Below, in pieces: positions 36,594-44,520 of a DNA stretch of 64,000 nt. Source of the DNA: Olivibacter sp. XZL3 (GTDB lineage Bacteria > Bacteroidota > Bacteroidia > Sphingobacteriales > Sphingobacteriaceae); assembly GCF_004368405.1 (NCBI RefSeq), contig NZ_SBJH01000109.1, positions 1-64,000 on the forward strand. The letters are read 5' to 3'. Both the position numbers and the translations under genes were made by a program. Position 1 is the stretch's first letter. Each line of letters begins with the position of its first letter. The notes under the pieces were generated by a model. The model saw only the letters and a program-made list of their open reading frames with translations. It was not told where the DNA came from and ran no database searches.

Positions 36594-37442
36594 TTAAAAG
36601 CTTTCTAATTTTTCTTTCACTTTCTGCATCAACCACATGGGCGTTGAGGTAGCACCACATACACCAATCGTTTCATTCGGTTTAAACATTCCAGCGTCAA
36701 GCTCTGCAGGATCCGAAATAAATATGCTTTGTGGGTTATTTCTTAAACATACATCGTATAGCACTTTCCCGTTTGAAGATTTCCTGCCTGATACAAAAAC
36801 GATCTTGTTAAACTGTTGGGCGAATTTAGCCAAGTCTTCGTAACGGTTTGATACCTGCCTACAGATGGTATCATTGGCCTTTACTTCATATCCCCGTTTT
36901 AGCAATTCGTCTTTAATTTGATAGAATTTATCGGTGCTTTTTGTAGTTTGGCTATATAAGGTAAATTTAGCCGGCAGCTCCAGCGTATCAAGTTCATCAA
37001 TGTCCTGAAAAACCAACGCTTCGTTATTGGTTTGACCTTGGAGACCTATGACTTCGGCATGCCCGTGTTTTCCGAAGATGAGAATTTGCTCCTTTTCGTC
37101 AAAAGACGTTTTTATTCGATTCTGCAATTTCAGGACCACCGGGCAGGAGGCGTCTATCAACGTAATGTTATTCTCCAAAGCGATCCTATAGGTTTCAGGC
37201 GATTCGCCATGGGCCCTAATCAATACCTTTTCATTGTTCAGATGAGGTAAATCCTGGTGAGAAATAATGCGCAAACCCTTTGCTTTTAAGCGAGCGACCT
37301 CTTCATCGTTATGTACAATATCCCCTAAACAATAAAGGTAGCCTTCCTCTTCCAAAATCTCTTCCGCCATATCTATAGCATAGACTACGCCGAAACAAAA
37401 GCCGGAATCTTTATCAATCGAAACATGCAGCTGGTGACTCAT
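36594..37442 (-). CDS. ispH: 4-hydroxy-3-methylbut-2-enyl diphosphate reductase
   Basis: Iron-sulfur enzyme performing the last step of the MEP isoprenoid pathway. The 282-residue protein has the three cluster cysteines at 16 (SGFCFGV), 100 (DASCPVV) and 194 (TICRQV), plus the RAHGESP and SSNGKVLYDVC segments. A -7 box TATCTTTG on the minus strand at 37447-37454 lies about five bases before the start, suggesting a leaderless transcript. Confidence 0.96.
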   Translation of the reverse strand: MSHQLHVSIDKDSGFCFGVVYAIDMAEEILEEEGYLYCLGDIVHNDEEVARLKAKGLRIISHQDLPHLNNEKVLIRAHGESPETYRIALENNITLIDASCPVVLKLQNRIKTSFDEKEQILIFGKHGHAEVIGLQGQTNNEALVFQDIDELDTLELPAKFTLYSQTTKSTDKFYQIKDELLKRGYEVKANDTICRQVSNRYEDLAKFAQQFNKIVFVSGRKSSNGKVLYDVCLRNNPQSIFISDPAELDAGMFKPNETIGVCGATSTPMWLMQKVKEKLESF

Positions 37443-37446
37443 TTAG

Positions 37447-37454
37447 CAAAGATA
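37447..37454 (-). promoter_or_regulatory. -7 box of ispH
   Basis: Reads TATCTTTG on the minus strand, an exact TAnnTTTG match ending about five bases before the ispH start codon. No -33 box is evident. Confidence 0.4.
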
Positions 37455-37543
37455 GCTATTTTTTATATTAGCAGCTATACGCAATATGCTGTAAGCTTTT
37501 GCCTTTAAGCTTACACCCTAACCTTAGGCCCTGAGCCCCACCG

Positions 37544-38974
37544 TTACTTCAGCGCATTCAGTAATTTAAACATTTGCTGCCGCATATTATAAGCCGTGCC
37601 TTCATAGTTATTTACGAGCAAACTGAATACAAGCTCTGTCCCGTTTGAGGCTTTTTGGTAACCCGTATAGCCCAATACACCGCCGATTGTCCCACTTTTC
37701 ATCTTCATGCCATTATAAACAGGGATACTCTTATAATAAGCACTGAACCACGGCTCTCTTTTAATGGATGCCAAAATTTTCGCCATCGCCATGGTAGTCA
37801 CCCGGTTTTCCGGGGACAATCCACTACCATCAAAAATCCGTATAGCGCCCTTTTCCAATCCCAACTTGGCTACCCAAAAGTCGCGCAACACATCCGCCGC
37901 TTCGTCCGTATCGAGCACTTTGCCTTTTTCCAGCGCCATTGTCTTAAGGAGCGCCTCGCCGTACAAATTGATACTTTTTTGGTTAAACCAATAAACGAGT
38001 TCTGCCAAGGCGGGCGATTGGTGCATGCTTAAATCTTTTCCTGTTTGCGGCACCTTCTTTCCCGACAGCTTTAGCAATTGGCCAGAAGTAGCGGGTTCCC
38101 GGACGCTGATGCCCTTACTCTCTAAACTTAGTTGCAATCGCAAGGCTGCATCGTAAGCCGCATCGGGGAGAGCAATCTGCACCGGCTTCTTTAGGTCAAT
38201 ACCATAGGTACCTCGTAGATATATGAGCGAAGAATAAGGAGCACTGTAAGGATACACTTTATCACCCGAACCATGACTGCCGGTAGTGGCTTCATTGACA
38301 ATTTTCAGATAGGATACATTGGGAACAGTGGACTGCAAAGTAGTGGTCGCTCCGACTTGCTTACCGGGCAAAAGATGAATATCTACTAGATTTTCACGCC
38401 AGTTCAATGCCGAGATGCCTGCTCCGTAATAACTCCCCAGATCTTGCCAAATCCATCTTGGCCCGGCCTTTTGCCCACCGTACAACAAATCATCACCAAT
38501 AACGCTTCCATTTATTTTTTTGATACCTGCATTCGCAATTGCCGTTGTCCATTGTGCGAGTAGAGCGGATTCTTTTGTTTGATCAAACCGACTGCTGCCC
38601 AAAGAAGGATCGCCACTTCCCTTAATGATGATATCACCTGTTAAGACTCCGTTTACAATTTCTCCGGTATAATATAGCCGCGTTTGGTAGCTATAATCTG
38701 CACCCAACAAATAAAAAGCAGCGGCAGCGGTAATCGTTTTTAAAGTCGAGGCTGTTGCCAGACCGGTGTTTCCGTTTTTAGTAAACAGAACGGCTCCGGT
38801 TTTAGCATCTAATACGGTGAGTGAGGCTATCCCGTGTTTTAAAGCAGGCAGACGTTCGAATTGCTGATAGGCATTGCTAATTTTGCCTTCTAGCGACTGC
38901 CCATAGGATTGGGCCACTAAAAAAACAACTAAAACCGCGTTAAAGCCCGCTTTTATAAAATAATTTAAAACCAT
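37544..38974 (-). CDS. dacB: D-alanyl-D-alanine carboxypeptidase/endopeptidase (PBP4 family)
   Basis: Periplasmic class C penicillin-binding protein that trims or cuts peptidoglycan crosslinks. The 476-residue product has a signal peptide (about 1-25), the nucleophile motif STLK at 76-79, the SxN motif in KSINLYGEALL and the KTG-equivalent KSGT near the C-terminus. An inserted domain between the first and second motifs is typical of PBP4. It stands alone on the minus strand between ispH and asd. Confidence 0.93.
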   Translation of the reverse strand: MVLNYFIKAGFNAVLVVFLVAQSYGQSLEGKISNAYQQFERLPALKHGIASLTVLDAKTGAVLFTKNGNTGLATASTLKTITAAAAFYLLGADYSYQTRLYYTGEIVNGVLTGDIIIKGSGDPSLGSSRFDQTKESALLAQWTTAIANAGIKKINGSVIGDDLLYGGQKAGPRWIWQDLGSYYGAGISALNWRENLVDIHLLPGKQVGATTTLQSTVPNVSYLKIVNEATTGSHGSGDKVYPYSAPYSSLIYLRGTYGIDLKKPVQIALPDAAYDAALRLQLSLESKGISVREPATSGQLLKLSGKKVPQTGKDLSMHQSPALAELVYWFNQKSINLYGEALLKTMALEKGKVLDTDEAADVLRDFWVAKLGLEKGAIRIFDGSGLSPENRVTTMAMAKILASIKREPWFSAYYKSIPVYNGMKMKSGTIGGVLGYTGYQKASNGTELVFSLLVNNYEGTAYNMRQQMFKLLNALK

Positions 38975-39118
38975 AGTTCTTTTTGACCATCAAATTTAAT
39001 ACGCAGTTCTGTTACCCATCCCTTCCGTGCGAATAAGCCACGACTAAAAAAGTTGAAAGCAAAACGTAATGGATTGAAAGCTTGTATAAAACGCTGATGA
39101 ATAGGCGCAGACTTTCAG

Positions 39119-39156
39119 AAAAAAAGGAAGACGATTTTTAAGCATCTTCCTTTTTA
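39119..39156 (-). terminator. Rho-independent terminator of asd
   Basis: The stem ggaaga/tcttcc is extended by flanking A and T runs (aaaaaggaaga...tcttccttttt) and lies directly downstream of the asd stop, with Ts following on the minus strand. Confidence 0.75.
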
Positions 39157-39174
39157 TTTTATACCGACGAAGCA

Positions 39175-40164
39175 CTAAACCATCCCTTGCTTCACAAGGT
39201 ATTCGGCAATTTGTACAGCATTGGTTGCCGCACCTTTCCGCAAGTTATCAGCTACAACCCATAAGTTGAGCGCCTTATCTTGGCTTTCATCTCTACGAAT
39301 GCGTCCAACGAACACCTCGTCTTTTCCATGCGCATCTTTCGGCATCGGATATTTTAGGTTCGTCGGATCGTCCACAACGACAACCCCTGTTTGCTTCTCG
39401 AGCAGTTCCCTCACCTCGCTTAGGTCGAAGTCGTTTTCAAATTCAATATTCACCGCTTCGGAGTGGCCACCGATAACCGGAATCCTGACCGTTGTAGCTG
39501 TCACTCGAATGTTATCATCTCCCATGATCTTATTTGTTTCTTTGATCATCTTCATTTCTTCTTTCGTGTAACCGTTCTCCTGGAACACATCGATCTGAGG
39601 AATTACATTGAGGTCGATTTGATAAGGGTACGCTTTTTCCCCTTCTTTGCCGGCGCGCTCATCATTCAGCTGCTGCACTGCTTTTACTCCCGTGCCGGTT
39701 ACCGATTGATAGGTAGAAACGACGACCCTTTTAATTTTATATCGCTCGTGCAAAGGCTTTAAAACGACCACCATTTGAATCGTTGAGCAGTTGGGATTCG
39801 CTATAATCTTATCATCTGAAGAAAGAACGTGTGCGTTGACTTCAGGAACCACTAACTTTTTAGTGGGATCCATACGCCAGGCAGATGAATTGTCAATAAC
39901 AGTAATTCCTGCAGCGGCAAATTGAGGTGCATAGTTTGTTGAAGTACCTCCTCCGGCGGAAAACAAAGCAATCTGCGGCTTCATGACTATTGCCTCGTCG
40001 GGTGTAACCACCTTATACTTCTTTCCCTTGAATTCAATTTCCTTACCCTTACTTTTTTCTGAGGCTACCGGAATTAATTCTGTAACTGGGAAATTGCGCT
40101 CTGCTAAAACTTTTAACATCTCCGACCCAACAAGGCCGGTAGCGCCAACGACTGCAATTTTCAT
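39175..40164 (-). CDS. asd: Aspartate-semialdehyde dehydrogenase
   Basis: Reduces aspartyl phosphate to the semialdehyde, feeding lysine, methionine and threonine. With the ATG at 40164 (MKIAVVGATGLVGSEML) the protein is 329 residues. The catalytic Cys126 is in NPNCSTIQ and the VSTYQSVTGTGVKA and GHSEAVNIEF segments are conserved. A minus-strand TATGTTTG at 40302-40309 may be its promoter, giving a leader of about 130 bases. Confidence 0.95.
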   Translation of the reverse strand: MKIAVVGATGLVGSEMLKVLAERNFPVTELIPVASEKSKGKEIEFKGKKYKVVTPDEAIVMKPQIALFSAGGGTSTNYAPQFAAAGITVIDNSSAWRMDPTKKLVVPEVNAHVLSSDDKIIANPNCSTIQMVVVLKPLHERYKIKRVVVSTYQSVTGTGVKAVQQLNDERAGKEGEKAYPYQIDLNVIPQIDVFQENGYTKEEMKMIKETNKIMGDDNIRVTATTVRIPVIGGHSEAVNIEFENDFDLSEVRELLEKQTGVVVVDDPTNLKYPMPKDAHGKDEVFVGRIRRDESQDKALNLWVVADNLRKGAATNAVQIAEYLVKQGMV

Positions 40165-40370
40165 CGACATAATTGTTTTAATTGTGTTTGAAGCCTGCAT
40201 AAACCGTCCCAACGCTCGGTTGTTGTGGTCTACAGCGTCATGTGCTTCTTTTAATTTTTGTTGTAGTTATAAATTTTAATAAATCAATTTTGATTAACCT
40301 CCAAACATACAAATTTTAACGGTAAAACAGAAGATTTTTCTTTCGCCCCCTTTATTCATATGTAGTTTAC

Positions 40371-40397
40371 GCGGGCATTGGCCCGTTTTTAGCGGGC
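40371..40397. other. Three-segment hairpin between asd and tdh
   Basis: Segments gcgggc (40371-40376), gcccg (40381-40385) and gcgggc (40392-40397) allow the middle one to pair with either neighbour, with a five-T run after the middle segment. It resembles a small attenuator or a repeat, but the predicted tdh promoter is downstream of it. Confidence 0.35.
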
Positions 40398-40425
40398 ATG
40401 AGACCTTAATTTGTTTCCAGCGGTA

Positions 40426-40457
40426 TTCGTGAATTCCACGCATTTTATCTAAGTTTG
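40426..40457 (+). promoter_or_regulatory. Promoter of the threonine dehydrogenase gene
   Basis: TTCG at 40426-40429, a 20-base spacer, then TAAGTTTG at 40450-40457, an exact -7 match. Transcription would start around 40463, at the ATG itself, so the mRNA should be leaderless. Confidence 0.55.
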
Positions 40458-40462
40458 TGGCG

Positions 40463-41416
40463 ATGGAAGAAAGCATTATCATTATAGGATCTAACGGCCA
40501 GATTGGAACGGAATTAGCGACGGCCTTACGATTGAAATATGGAGAAAGCAGGGTAGTAACATCTGATATAAGACAACCCATTACTGCATCGCCGGGGCCA
40601 TTTGAAATCGTGAACGTATTAGATAAAGAGGCCCTACAATCCTTGTTCGAAAAGTATCGGCCAACACAAGTTTATCTTCTGGCGGCCGTGCTCTCTGCGG
40701 TAGGGGAGCAGCAGCCTAAAATGGCTTGGGACTTAAACATGACCGGCTTGCTAAACGTTTTAGACCTATCGGTGGAGTATGGGGTCAACAAAGTATTCTG
40801 GCCAAGCTCCATTGCTGTTTTTGGTCCGCACTCGCCCAAAGAAGAGACGCCGCAATATTGCGTGATGGATCCCAATACCGTATATGGGCTAAGTAAACAG
40901 GCGGGAGAACGCTGGTGTGAATATTATTTCAACAAGTACGGCTTAGACGTGCGCAGCATACGTTATCCTGGCTTAATCAGCTGGAAAGCAGCTCCTGGCG
41001 GCGGGACTACCGATTATGCAATCCATATTTTTCATGAGGCCTTACGTAAGGGAAGTTATACCTGTTTCCTTTCTGCTGATACGCGACTGCCTATGCTTTA
41101 TATGGAGGATGCCATTCGAGGTACGCTTCAGTTGATGGACGCTCCTTCGGAAAAGCTAACGATCCGAAGCAGTTACAACCTGACGGGACCTAGCTTTACA
41201 CCCTCCGATTTGTCGGAAGCAATCAAGCAGCATATCCCTGAATTTTCCATCGACTACGCAGAGAACGATCCGCGCCAGGCAATTGCCGACGGATGGCCGT
41301 CATCCATCAATGACGAATATGCTCGAAATGATTGGGGCTGGAAACCGCAGTTCGATTTAGCGGCCCTGACAGCGGAAATGATCAGTAATCTGAAACAACA
41401 TCTAGAAACCACTTAA
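40463..41416 (+). CDS. tdh: L-threonine 3-dehydrogenase, SDR type
   Basis: NAD-dependent epimerase-fold enzyme; the Bacteroidota-type threonine dehydrogenase oxidises L-threonine to 2-amino-3-ketobutyrate. The 317 residues from the ATG at 40463 include IIGSNGQIGTEL at 8-19, SSIAVFGP with Ser115/116, catalytic Tyr141 and Lys145 in TVYGLSKQAG, and the family-specific RYPGLISWKAAPGGGTTDYA and RQAIADGWP segments. A GTG two codons upstream lies inside the -7 box and is unlikely. yebC starts 13 bases downstream. Confidence 0.9.
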   Translation: MEESIIIIGSNGQIGTELATALRLKYGESRVVTSDIRQPITASPGPFEIVNVLDKEALQSLFEKYRPTQVYLLAAVLSAVGEQQPKMAWDLNMTGLLNVLDLSVEYGVNKVFWPSSIAVFGPHSPKEETPQYCVMDPNTVYGLSKQAGERWCEYYFNKYGLDVRSIRYPGLISWKAAPGGGTTDYAIHIFHEALRKGSYTCFLSADTRLPMLYMEDAIRGTLQLMDAPSEKLTIRSSYNLTGPSFTPSDLSEAIKQHIPEFSIDYAENDPRQAIADGWPSSINDEYARNDWGWKPQFDLAALTAEMISNLKQHLETT

Positions 41417-41429
41417 CAAAACATAGTAC

Positions 41430-42155
41430 ATGGGAAGAGCATTTGAGTTTAGAAAAGAAAGAAAATTTAAACGCTGGGCCAAAATGGCCGTACAATTTAC
41501 GCGGCTAGGGAAAGAAATAGCAATAGCCGTTAAGGAAGGCGGACCACATCCAGAATCCAATTCGCGACTTCGTACCGCCATACAGAATGCCAAGGCGGTC
41601 AATATGCCAAAAGATCGGATAGAGGCCGCTATTAAACGTGCTTCGGAGAAAGACGCCAAAGGCTACGAAGAGCATGTTTATGAAGGCTATGGCCCGCATG
41701 GAGTACCTATTTTAATTGAAACAGCGACGGATAACACCAACAGGACGGTCGCCAATATCAGGAGCTATTTCACTAAAGCGGGCGGTTCTCTAGGAAAAAC
41801 AGGCTCACTCGATTTTATTTTTCAACGCAAATCAGTTTTCCGCTTCGCAGCGACAGAGGAATTGGACCTGGAAGAATTGGAATTGGAGTTAATTGATGGT
41901 GGTTTAGAGGAACTTTATGTGGAGGCAGACGAGGAGGGGAATGACATCGTGGTGGTACAAACCTCCTTTGAGGATTTCGGCAATATGCAAAAACTGTTAG
42001 AAGAGAAGGGTATTAACATAAAAAGTGCTAAATTGGAACGCATCAACTTGTCGACCACCGAGGTTTCAGAAGAAGCTTCGGCCGAAGTACTAAAACTCAT
42101 CGACAAGATTGAGGAAGACGATGATGTACAGGCGGTATATCATAACATGGTTTAA
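41430..42155 (+). CDS. YebC/PmpR family protein
   Basis: A 241-residue member of the YebC family (TACO1 in mitochondria), implicated in transcription regulation and more recently in relief of ribosome stalling; either is possible here. It starts with GRAFEFRKERKFKRWAKMA and has NMPKDRIEAAIKRA and the conserved acidic second and third domains. Some Bacteroidota have more than one copy, so this may be one of several. It follows tdh closely, probably in the same transcript. Confidence 0.93.
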   Translation: MGRAFEFRKERKFKRWAKMAVQFTRLGKEIAIAVKEGGPHPESNSRLRTAIQNAKAVNMPKDRIEAAIKRASEKDAKGYEEHVYEGYGPHGVPILIETATDNTNRTVANIRSYFTKAGGSLGKTGSLDFIFQRKSVFRFAATEELDLEELELELIDGGLEELYVEADEEGNDIVVVQTSFEDFGNMQKLLEEKGINIKSAKLERINLSTTEVSEEASAEVLKLIDKIEEDDDVQAVYHNMV

Positions 42156-42226
42156 CATGGGTTGTCGGTTTTTGGTGGTTAGTTTCGTGTAGGTCACTAA
42201 CAACTGACAACTAAACAGCTAGCAAA

Positions 42227-43303
42227 ATGACTTTTGAAGATTTCTTTATAAAAAAACGAATAGACCTTCGCCAGCTGGAGAAGGCGGAGCCTCAATTATA
42301 TAAGGAATTCAAAAGTCATTTCGAGCTAATGGGCGAAAAAAGCTTTGATCATACGAAAAAGTTCTGGTTCAATCGTCTCCGTAAAAGCTTCCATCTAAAA
42401 GAAGACGTCGCTGTTCCTCAACCCGTTATTAGCACCTCACCTCTGGACGAGAACAAAGCAATTGCCGCAGCCGAATCTCCACAGGCGGTTAAACCGGTAG
42501 GCTTTAAACCGCGCTTTAAATCCGGACAAACTAACCGTATAAAAGAAGAAGGCGCGGAAGACAAATCGTTGAAAGATGATGACGGCTCGGCTGCTGCTGA
42601 GCAGGACACCCCGAAAGCGAAAAAACCTACAGGTTTTAAGCCCCGTTTCAAAGCGGGAACAACGAACAAAGAGACTACATCCGATCAACAGGAAAAGCCT
42701 TTACCTTCTCCGCAAGACAGCCAAGGAACGGAACAGGAAAACAATATAGAGCAGTCTACAACAACAGCATCCACGGGCGTTTCCAAGCCGACAGGTTTCA
42801 AACCGCGATTCAAAGCCGGCGTGACCGGAAAAACTACCACGGAATCACAAGCGCCGGAACAAACAGCTCCTCAGCAGCCAGAAAAAGGAGATAACGATAG
42901 CCCTAAAGCCTCCAAGCCTTCGGGCTTTAAACCACGGTTTAAGGCGGGTGCAACCAAGACGACACCTCCAACGGGTGAAGATGCGGGCAATAAAGAGCAG
43001 GACGTCCCAAAACAGAGTCCGGACACAGTTAAGCCATCACTTGAAGAGGAAGGTGAAACGAAAGAAGTCGCGAAGCCTTTAGGTTTCAAACCGCGGTTTA
43101 AGGCGGGTGCAACCAAGACGGCACCTCCAACGGGTGAAGATGGGGGCAATAAAGAGCAGGACGTCCCAAAACAGAGTCCGGACACAGTTAAGCCATCACT
43201 TGAAGAGGAAGGTGAAACGAAAGAAGTCACAAAGCCTTTGGGCTTTAAACCACGGTTCAAGCCGGGGATGAAGAAGGATAATGCTGCTGATAATAACGAC
43301 TAA
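42227..43303 (+). CDS. Repeat protein with six KPxGFKPRFKxG motifs
   Basis: No known function. The 358-residue product starts with a folded, helical N-terminus of about 60 residues (EDFFIKKRIDLRQLEKAEP, then FDHTKKFWFNRLRKSFHL). The rest is a low-complexity chain with six near-identical KPxGFKPRFKxG motifs spaced about 35 to 55 residues apart by acidic, Glu/Gln/Pro/Ser-rich linkers. It has no signal peptide, so it is probably cytoplasmic and disordered. Part of it is a 159-base tandem duplication. The basic motifs could bind a nucleic acid or a partner protein; that is inference. Confidence 0.8.
   Translation: MTFEDFFIKKRIDLRQLEKAEPQLYKEFKSHFELMGEKSFDHTKKFWFNRLRKSFHLKEDVAVPQPVISTSPLDENKAIAAAESPQAVKPVGFKPRFKSGQTNRIKEEGAEDKSLKDDDGSAAAEQDTPKAKKPTGFKPRFKAGTTNKETTSDQQEKPLPSPQDSQGTEQENNIEQSTTTASTGVSKPTGFKPRFKAGVTGKTTTESQAPEQTAPQQPEKGDNDSPKASKPSGFKPRFKAGATKTTPPTGEDAGNKEQDVPKQSPDTVKPSLEEEGETKEVAKPLGFKPRFKAGATKTAPPTGEDGGNKEQDVPKQSPDTVKPSLEEEGETKEVTKPLGFKPRFKPGMKKDNAADNND
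42941..43258 (+). repeat. 159-bp tandem duplication inside the repeat protein
   Basis: Copies at 42941-43099 and 43100-43258 are nearly identical in DNA (53 codons each), starting with aaggcgggtgcaaccaagac; only a few bases differ, so the duplication is recent. It adds one KPLGFKPRFKAG motif and is expected to vary in copy number. Confidence 0.9.
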
Positions 43304-43304
43304 A

Positions 43305-44450
43305 TCATTGGTTTTGTGCTTCAAGCACCCTTAGCACATTACCACCCAGTATTTTTCGAATCATTGCCTCCGTATAACCGCAGTCAATCAAAGCTTCAGT
43401 GAGAAGCGGGTAAGCACTTACATCACTTAAACCCTTGGGCGTTGCATCCATCCCATCGAAGTCCGCCCCTAGTCCAATGTGATCAATACCAGCTAGTTCT
43501 ACAAGGTAGTTGATATGATCCACCACCAATGACAAGGGGGGTTCCAAAGAAAGCTTTACTTCTTTGGGAAGCAACTGGTACTTTTTGTCTATAGTAGTCG
43601 GCACGCTGTCCTTCTTTGTGACATGCCTGGCATATAAGCTGCTTACATTTTTCCGAAAAGTCGGATCCAAAAAATCGGCATAAAAATTCACGCCGATGAC
43701 GCCACCATTTTTAGCAATAGCCTTGATTTGTTCATCTTTTAGGTTTCGATAATGTGGATTGATGGCGTAAACATCACTGTGGCTAACAAAAACGGGCTTT
43801 TTTGTAATCTCCAGCACATCGTAAAACGTTTGCTCCCCCACGTGTGATAAGTCGATTACCATGCCTAGGGCATTCATCCGCTGCACCACCTGCTTTCCAA
43901 AGGCGTTCAGGCCGGTGGATTGATCTTTCTTCTTTTGTTGTTCGTCGGCCGCCGAAGAAGCCCAACTTGTACTGTTATTCCAAGTGAGCGTCAAATACCG
44001 GACACCCCGACTATAAAGACTGTCGACATTTGCTAAGCGGTCTTCAATCATATGCCCGCCTTCGACACCTAGCATTGCGACTATTTTACCTTGTTGAACG
44101 CCCTTTCGAATTTCTTCTACATTCTTTGCAAGTACTATTTGGTCTGCGTTCCTATTCAACAGCTCATACAAAGCATCAATCTGTTTATTCGCATATTGAA
44201 ATGGGTTTCTTTTTTTTTCATCACACCAAACCGAAAAAAACTGTACATCAACGCCCCCCTCCTTCAATCGAGGTAGGTCGGTATGTCCCTTATCTAATCG
44301 TTTTGCAATATTTTTTCCTTTGATAATTGACTCCGTTAATACGTCATTATGCAGATCAACTACAATGGCTTCTTTATGGAGCGCGTTTTTGTGCTGTGCA
44401 TGAACCAAATTAGCTATCGGCAGACAGATGAAAAACAGAAAAAACTTCAT
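43305..44450 (-). CDS. Exported M19 (renal dipeptidase-type) dipeptidase
   Basis: Zinc membrane-dipeptidase family protein. From the ATG at 44450 it is 381 residues with a signal peptide (about 1-20, ending HAQ). Metal ligands are visible in VVDLHNDVL (HxD), the GVEGG glutamate, DLSHVG and FVSHSDV histidines, and LGADFDGMD. It would hydrolyse dipeptides in the periplasm or at the surface. It converges on the repeat protein gene, with only one base between stops, and is divergent from the SNF2 gene. Confidence 0.92.
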   Translation of the reverse strand: MKFFLFFICLPIANLVHAQHKNALHKEAIVVDLHNDVLTESIIKGKNIAKRLDKGHTDLPRLKEGGVDVQFFSVWCDEKKRNPFQYANKQIDALYELLNRNADQIVLAKNVEEIRKGVQQGKIVAMLGVEGGHMIEDRLANVDSLYSRGVRYLTLTWNNSTSWASSAADEQQKKKDQSTGLNAFGKQVVQRMNALGMVIDLSHVGEQTFYDVLEITKKPVFVSHSDVYAINPHYRNLKDEQIKAIAKNGGVIGVNFYADFLDPTFRKNVSSLYARHVTKKDSVPTTIDKKYQLLPKEVKLSLEPPLSLVVDHINYLVELAGIDHIGLGADFDGMDATPKGLSDVSAYPLLTEALIDCGYTEAMIRKILGGNVLRVLEAQNQ

Positions 44451-44467
44451 GATCGGTAGGATAATAG

Positions 44468-44499
44468 TTCGCAATATATCATTAAAAACCCTATATTTA
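44468..44499 (+). promoter_or_regulatory. Candidate promoter of the SNF2 gene
   Basis: TTCG at 44468-44471, a 20-base spacer, then TATATTTA at 44492-44499 (seven of eight to TAnnTTTG). The leader would be roughly 15 bases. The spacing equals that of the tdh promoter. Confidence 0.4.
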
Positions 44500-44520
44500 A
44501 AGCTTTTTTAATAACAGATA

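Noticed and set aside
42871-43260. A 129-codon antisense frame with repeats
   Set aside because: It is the mirror image of the KPxGFKPRFKxG repeat gene; its repeats simply follow from the sense-strand repeats.
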